Shown here in pieces: positions 16,070 to 19,451 of a stretch of DNA of 19,451 nt. Both the position numbers and the translations under genes were made by a program. The notes below the pieces were generated by a model. The model had not been told where the DNA came from. It worked only from the letters and a program-made list of their open reading frames with translations, and ran no database searches. This DNA is from Treponema sp. (GTDB lineage: Bacteria; Spirochaetota; Spirochaetia; Treponematales; Breznakiellaceae), in NCBI GenBank assembly GCA_031266255.1, contig JAISBK010000117.1, positions 1 through 19,451 of the forward strand, given 5' to 3'. Position 1 is the first letter of the stretch; the number at the start of each line of letters is the position of its first letter.

Positions 16070-16394
16070 TAAGGAAGATAGTATGGATGGAATGGATGAT
16101 GAAGATAATGAAAGGAAGGCTGATAAGCCGGATCAGGGAAGGCGGGAAGCATCAGGTATTGAAGCAGCACGGATCCTGCACGTGAGCGATGCATGTATCG
16201 TGATAAACAAAATTCCCGGGGAAGCGGTCCAAGGCGCGGACTCAGGGATGGCCGACCTGCCCCGGCTCCTCATGGAACAAATCCCGGGAAATCCAAAGAG
16301 CCGGGGCTTTTTCCCCGCTGCGGTTAACCGGCTGGATGTTCCGGTTTCCGGGTGCTGCCTCTTTGCCCGTACACCCCAGGCACTGCGTTTCTTA
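15842..16394 (+). repeat. Degraded copy of the GH3-end/RluA-start duplication
   Basis: Direct repeat of 12167-12754. The left boundary abuts the cut acetyltransferase. The right boundary falls after GCGTTTCTTA (near 16394), beyond which the sequence is that of the cut yoeB. Confidence 0.9.
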
Positions 16395-16433
16395 GTACTT
16401 TTTATGAAATATATATTCTATTTATCATCATAA
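16062..16433 (+). pseudogene. Truncated RluA-family pseudouridine synthase (copy, chimeric end)
   Basis: The first 110 codons match the start of the gene at 12426, including NRLDVPVSG with the catalytic Asp. The frame then runs into foreign DNA and ends after VLFMKYIFYLSS. The substrate-binding C-terminal half (GRHHQIRAQL etc.) is missing, so activity is very unlikely. The preserved reading frame and several amino-acid changes (for example ANPGMDD to ADSGMAD) suggest either slow decay or origin from a related strain. Confidence 0.8.
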
Positions 16434-16526
16434 TGAAATCTGAAGGAAATGTATATTTTCAATTGCATCTGTATTTATCCAATATTGATAATCATCCCAT
16501 GTCTCATCGGTAAACAACTTATTCAT
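16428..16526 (-). pseudogene. yoeB: YoeB toxin, truncated after about 20 codons
   Basis: Directly after yefM, with an ATGAATAA overlap, an ORF reads MNKLFTDETWDDYQYWINTD and then leaves the family (AIENIHFLQISL, stop). The first part matches the YoeB N-terminus (W.EESWDDYLYWQETD in E. coli). YoeB is an mRNA interferase that cuts at ribosomal A sites; its catalytic residues (Glu, Arg, His, Tyr) lie in the missing C-terminal 60 residues. The break lies next to the end of the duplicated RluA fragment. No toxin activity is expected. Confidence 0.8.
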
Positions 16527-16776
16527 TTTCGTACAGTTTTCTTTCTTTTATTCTACCAGCTTTATGTTGATTAATCGAATTCTGAAGATGTTCGGCATTT
16601 GCTTTACTAGACAATAAATAGTTTGTTTCCATTAAACTATTATATTCATCTATTGACATAAGTACCACATTTTCATTATTTTTTCGGGTAATAATCAATA
16701 GATCGTGATCATTAAAGACCTTATCCATATAAGCCTTGAGATTCTGCCTTAAATTTGTATAAGTTATTGCATCCAT
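16519..16776 (-). CDS. yefM: YefM/Phd-family antitoxin
   Basis: An 85-residue antitoxin that would bind YoeB and repress its own promoter. ITYTNLRQNLKAYMDKV is the Phd/YefM DNA-binding start, LLIITRKNNENVVLMSIDEY the beta-sheet core with the conserved LMS.EEY.S pattern, and NSLMETNYLLSSKANAEHLQ the helical part, followed by a flexible toxin-binding tail. I chose ATG 16776 because GGAGG lies 7 nt upstream and homologues start here. An in-frame start at 16809 would run through the operator. Its partner toxin gene is broken, so it is an orphan antitoxin here, which might still neutralise YoeB toxins encoded elsewhere. The AT-rich DNA suggests acquisition. Confidence 0.9.
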   Translation of the reverse strand: MDAITYTNLRQNLKAYMDKVFNDHDLLIITRKNNENVVLMSIDEYNSLMETNYLLSSKANAEHLQNSINQHKAGRIKERKLYENE

Positions 16777-16790
16777 AAATCTATCCTCCA

Positions 16791-16808
16791 AGTACAATAT
16801 ACGGTACA
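16791..16808 (-). promoter_or_regulatory. YefM-type operator: two TGTAC sites
   Basis: The minus strand reads TGTACCGTATATTGTACT. The two TGTACN hexamers have centres 12 bp apart. The E. coli yefM-yoeB operator has two repeats with TGTACA cores at the same spacing (established knowledge, from memory). It overlaps the predicted transcription start. Confidence 0.55.
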
Positions 16809-16836
16809 TTTATATTTTTATCCATACAAATTTGAA
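16809..16836 (-). promoter_or_regulatory. Promoter candidate of yefM
   Basis: TTCAAA (16831-16836, 4/6) is followed after 16 bp by TATAAA (16809-16814, 5/6) on the minus strand. It lies directly upstream of the TGTAC operator sites, the arrangement expected for autorepression. Confidence 0.45.
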
Positions 16837-17134
16837 TTTTTTATAAATTATTTGCCTAAACTGTGCAACGGTATGACTCCACTGGTCTTACCGCCGCTGG
16901 CCCACACCAGCTAACGAAAGAGCACTGGATACACCGTTAAACCGTTTCTGGCAAGGAGGCATCGTTGAGGAGTATGAAGGTGGTTGATGTGTTTCTCAGG
17001 AAGTGGGGGAGGAAGGTTTTAGGAGGCGAAAGATGGCGGAAATAAAGGTGATTTCGCTATTGTCCGGTTTTTGTTGGATACTGTATCAAATGTTTATTGA
17101 TAACTTGCAAAAATATATATACTGTGTATGTATA
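16837..17134. other. Unassigned 300-bp stretch, possible remnant of coding sequence
   Basis: No intact gene. A plus-strand frame open from 16877 to the TGA at 16985-16987 reads WSYRRWPTPANERALDTPLN followed by RFWQGGIVEEYEGG, with a coding-like composition but no start. It may be the tail of a lost gene; I do not recognise the family. The remainder contains only a frame without similarity and AT-rich DNA leading to 17135. Confidence 0.3.
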
Positions 17135-17248
17135 ATGAAAACTATGGAAAACAAACAGCCGGTTATGACTGATGAATGCATAGCGGAATTACACAACTTT
17201 AAAACTAAAGATTTTAGCGACTGCCTGGCACAATTATCAGTAGGCTAG
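17135..17248 (+). CDS. Small hypothetical ORF, possibly a truncated gene start
   Basis: A 37-residue ORF: MKTMENKQPVMTDECIAELH followed by NFKTKDFSDCLAQLSVG and TAG. The pattern is soluble and protein-like. It faintly resembles the N-terminal helix of RraA/HMG-aldolase proteins, in which a helix is followed by (T)..(S)DAL..L; this is too short to rely on. A longer frame from 17003 exists but its first 44 residues look non-coding. There is no clear ribosome site; TATAAT at 17131-17136 overlaps the start. Confidence 0.25.
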   Translation: MKTMENKQPVMTDECIAELHNFKTKDFSDCLAQLSVG

Positions 17249-17278
17249 TTTTGTATCAAAGCATCCCCTATGCTATGA

Positions 17279-18262
17279 TTATTCGGTATAAAACACCTGA
17301 TCTGCTATTTTATCGATGAATTCGTATTTAATGGTCCGCTCAAGTCCTTCGGCAAGATTTACTGGGGGTTTAAAGTCTATCTTATTTATATTGGCGGCCT
17401 CAAACATGGTATTGGTGCAAAATTTTTTTACACGAATTGAACTGATTGAAAATTGTTTATAAAATATCTTTGCCATCAAGTCAAAACACAGACCTCCGAT
17501 AAAACCCGTCCAATAGGGCAAGTGAAATAATCTGTCAGACTTTCCCAATATACGGCATACTTGGGTAACCAGGCCGTTCATGTCAAAATCGGGTTTGTCG
17601 ATATAATTGAATAGATGTTCTCCTGGGGGGTTATTCAAGTTGTATTCAATAAAAGCAGCAACGTTTTCAACATAGGCCATGGACTTGACATTTGTCCCCT
17701 TCCCCACCATAGGGAATTTACCCCCTGCAATTTGGCGTAATAGGTTATACACATTTCCCCGGTTTTGTTCGCCAAAGATCACGGTGGGCCTAATGATGGT
17801 TAAAGAATTTTTTGCTTCAGCAGCAAGCCAGGTACGATACTTTTCTTCCGCCAGCCATTTAGTGCGCCCGTAATCATTAAAGTAATTGATTGCGCCGGTC
17901 TCATCGGTCCCGACAGGCGCGAATCCATAGACCGCTACGGAGCTGGTAAAGATAATGTTTTTGATACCAAGTTTTTTACAGGCGTTACATACATTTTCTG
18001 CGCCGGTAACATTAACATCATCATATAACGATTTGGGGGTAACATCATCCCGGTGTTCCGCAGCAAGATTTATGACCGCATCAGAACCGGCGAGGGCTTT
18101 TTCCAGGGTTTCAGGTTCCCGGACATCGGCATAAAGGCGAAGCTGGGGATATTTTTTGCTGTCGTTTTTATCGGCGATGATTACGGCGTGTCCTGCGGCA
18201 ATAAGGCGTGTTGTAAGACGAGTACCGACAAAACCGGAACCGCCGATGATGGTGATATGCAT
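17279..18262 (-). CDS. gnu: Gnu-like undecaprenyl-PP-GlcNAc 4-epimerase (SDR family)
   Basis: NAD-dependent extended short-chain dehydrogenase. The NAD-binding motif GGSGFVG is at 7-13. The catalytic Ser/Tyr/Lys set is in FTSSVAVYG (105-113) and YGRTK (Tyr131, Lys135). LAAEHRDDVTPKSLYDDVNV, LTIIRPTVIFGEQNRGNVYN, LLRQIAGGKFPMVGKGTN and VKSMAYVENV closely match what I remember of E. coli O157 Gnu (Z3206), which converts GlcNAc-PP-undecaprenol to GalNAc-PP-undecaprenol, the primer for some O antigens. The length of 327 fits. It would act at the inner face of the cytoplasmic membrane. It is 160 nt downstream of a glycosyltransferase-like gene on the same strand. The gene is more GC-rich than that neighbour. 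A general nucleotide-sugar epimerase is the alternative. Confidence 0.85.
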   Translation of the reverse strand: MHITIIGGSGFVGTRLTTRLIAAGHAVIIADKNDSKKYPQLRLYADVREPETLEKALAGSDAVINLAAEHRDDVTPKSLYDDVNVTGAENVCNACKKLGIKNIIFTSSVAVYGFAPVGTDETGAINYFNDYGRTKWLAEEKYRTWLAAEAKNSLTIIRPTVIFGEQNRGNVYNLLRQIAGGKFPMVGKGTNVKSMAYVENVAAFIEYNLNNPPGEHLFNYIDKPDFDMNGLVTQVCRILGKSDRLFHLPYWTGFIGGLCFDLMAKIFYKQFSISSIRVKKFCTNTMFEAANINKIDFKPPVNLAEGLERTIKYEFIDKIADQVFYTE

Positions 18263-18422
18263 ATTATTTCAAACTGCTAAAACATTTTTATCCAGGGCAT
18301 ACGATTTTACAACTTCTTTAATGTGTCTATATTTGAATCATAAAGAACTATTGGCGCTGAAATTAACCTATCGGTATGCATAAAGGAAATAATCAATCGT
18401 TGTTATTTTTTATGTTTTTCCT

Positions 18423-19424
18423 TTACGAGAAGGTAAATATATCTTCGAGCCACCCATCAATACTGTATTTATAATAGATGTTCATCGGAAGCTGCTGATA
18501 ATCAGTAGTAATAAAATTTTTATCAATAACTGGGTTTAATCTATCAATAACCAATATATTTGAGGCATTATAAAAATCATAGTTTCTAATGTCTTTGTTT
18601 GTCGTAATCAATTTTTTTTCTTTTCCTAATACCTCAAAAGTTCTCATCGTTAATCCTTTCTGTTTTGGATGTTCAATGTCAATAATCGCCTTTGAATTTT
18701 CAGAAATCTTAATATATTTATCATACTCAATATGTCTAAAATAAAAATATGACTTTTTTATATTCTTATAATGTTTATTGGTAATTTTATGAAAATAATA
18801 AATAGCTTTATTCTGAAGGTATAAATAAAAATAATATTTCAAATTCAAATTTATACATTGCCTTTTTATTTCTTCTAAAATTTTTGCTCTATCACTATGT
18901 CCTGTACCAATAAATGATATATCTATCTCATTGTAGTTTTTTTTGATGTCTTGATTTCTTGATGAAAAAAATAACGGACGAAAAAAAAGATTCAATCTCT
19001 CGGCATCATCAGAATCAAATGTTAAAACCTTATCAAAATATTTTATTGAACCAGCAACCTTCTTTTTATTTAAGAACGAATCCCACATATAAAGAACAAG
19101 CCGTCTTGCATTCGCTCGTTCCTTCAGAATATGGATAATATCCACCGAAAGATATTCAGGGCTGATAACAAGAATTTGGTCAAAGGTATTTTTAATTGAC
19201 TTTTTATAGTACTTAATGAGTAAATTTTTATAAAAAAATGGAAAATACCGCATCCCCACCTTTGTAAAAAAAGAATTATTCGGACGACCATCAAGCCAAA
19301 CAACCTGTGCGCCAAGATATTGCAATCTACCAACAATTCTTTCCTGATATCCAAAAAGATTGGAACTAATTATTAATATACGTTGCCCATTTATCATCTC
19401 CTTTAAATCATCAATCACTTGCAA
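18423..19424 (-). CDS. Glycosyltransferase-like protein of a polysaccharide locus (start uncertain)
   Basis: A 333-residue protein with a Rossmann-like start (QRILIISSNLFGYQERIVGR) and a second-domain pattern, SENSKAIIDIEHPKQKGLTM followed by RTFEVLGKEKKLITTNKDIR. The latter is the donor-site arrangement of CgeB-like/GT4-like transferases (...GLTMRTFE..G.....LTT). It would add a sugar to a lipid-linked or surface glycan; the sugar is unknown. The frame stays open to the right edge at 19451, so the true start could lie outside. Internal options are TTG 19424 and ATG 19397 (MINGQRILIIS); the ATG best fits the fold but AAGGAG abuts it. The gene is far more AT-rich (Lys, Asn, Ile, Tyr codons) than the atp region, typical of transferred glycan genes. 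Confidence 0.7.
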   Translation of the reverse strand: MQVIDDLKEMINGQRILIISSNLFGYQERIVGRLQYLGAQVVWLDGRPNNSFFTKVGMRYFPFFYKNLLIKYYKKSIKNTFDQILVISPEYLSVDIIHILKERANARRLVLYMWDSFLNKKKVAGSIKYFDKVLTFDSDDAERLNLFFRPLFFSSRNQDIKKNYNEIDISFIGTGHSDRAKILEEIKRQCINLNLKYYFYLYLQNKAIYYFHKITNKHYKNIKKSYFYFRHIEYDKYIKISENSKAIIDIEHPKQKGLTMRTFEVLGKEKKLITTNKDIRNYDFYNASNILVIDRLNPVIDKNFITTDYQQLPMNIYYKYSIDGWLEDIFTFS

Positions 19425-19451
19425 AGCCCTTTTGCTTTCATTTCTATCAAT

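Noticed and set aside
17261..17275. AGCAT...ATGCT hairpin as terminator of the epimerase gene
   Set aside because: Five-bp stem and no clear U-run on either strand.
18263..18330. Short minus-strand tail reading YRHIKEVVKSYALDKNVLAV as the end of another gene
   Set aside because: Only about 22 codons before an upstream in-frame stop; could be chance in AT-rich DNA.

Overview
The window looks like the chromosome of a spirochaete, most likely a free-living or termite-gut Treponema-like species. This is inferred from protein families and not proved. The clues are a TGS-domain nucleoside kinase followed by a membrane-anchored kinase-like protein, a broken copy of a nuclease-like family I associate with termite-gut treponemes, an AAA-ATPase-like/PD-(D/E)XK protein common in those genomes, and moderate GC with sharply AT-rich islands. 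No rRNA, tRNA or CRISPR array was found.

Layout. (1) 1-840: a 17-G run, a decayed nuclease-like pseudogene, and one arm of a roughly 68-bp inverted repeat. (2) 841-4013 (+): the nucleoside kinase and the kinase-like membrane protein. The second repeat arm overlaps the last codons of the latter. (3) 4067-10414 (-): a complete F-type ATP synthase operon, atpB-E-F-H-A-G-D-C, tightly packed with several overlaps. The c subunit has proton-type features. A plausible promoter lies just upstream of atpB. (4) 10565-11080 (-): a small protein resembling an RsbRD-type sensor domain, diverging from (5) 11204-13262 (+): a lipoprotein GH3 hexosaminidase overlapped by an RluA-family pseudouridine synthase.

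(6) 13360-17250 is a patchwork. It holds a 5'-truncated polysaccharide deacetylase, an intact AAA-ATPase/PD-(D/E)XK gene with its own promoter, a 5'-truncated hexapeptide acetyltransferase, and a second, damaged copy of the GH3-end/RluA-start segment. It also holds a yefM antitoxin gene with operator-like sites, whose yoeB toxin gene is cut off after about 20 recognisable codons. Two breakpoints can be placed almost to the base: acetyltransferase/duplication near 15842, and duplication/yoeB near 16395-16430. (7) 17279-19451 (-): a polysaccharide end consisting of a Gnu-like undecaprenyl-PP-GlcNAc 4-epimerase and a very AT-rich glycosyltransferase-like protein.

The left two thirds are core metabolism (proton-driven ATP synthesis, nucleoside salvage, wall recycling, RNA modification). 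The right third appears to be the worn edge of a surface-polysaccharide locus. I did not find a convincing, wholly new multi-gene system. The strongest unusual signals are the inverted repeat around 841-4013, the truncated 0.55-kb direct duplication enclosing the AAA/nuclease gene, the toxin-less yefM, and the membrane pseudokinase.
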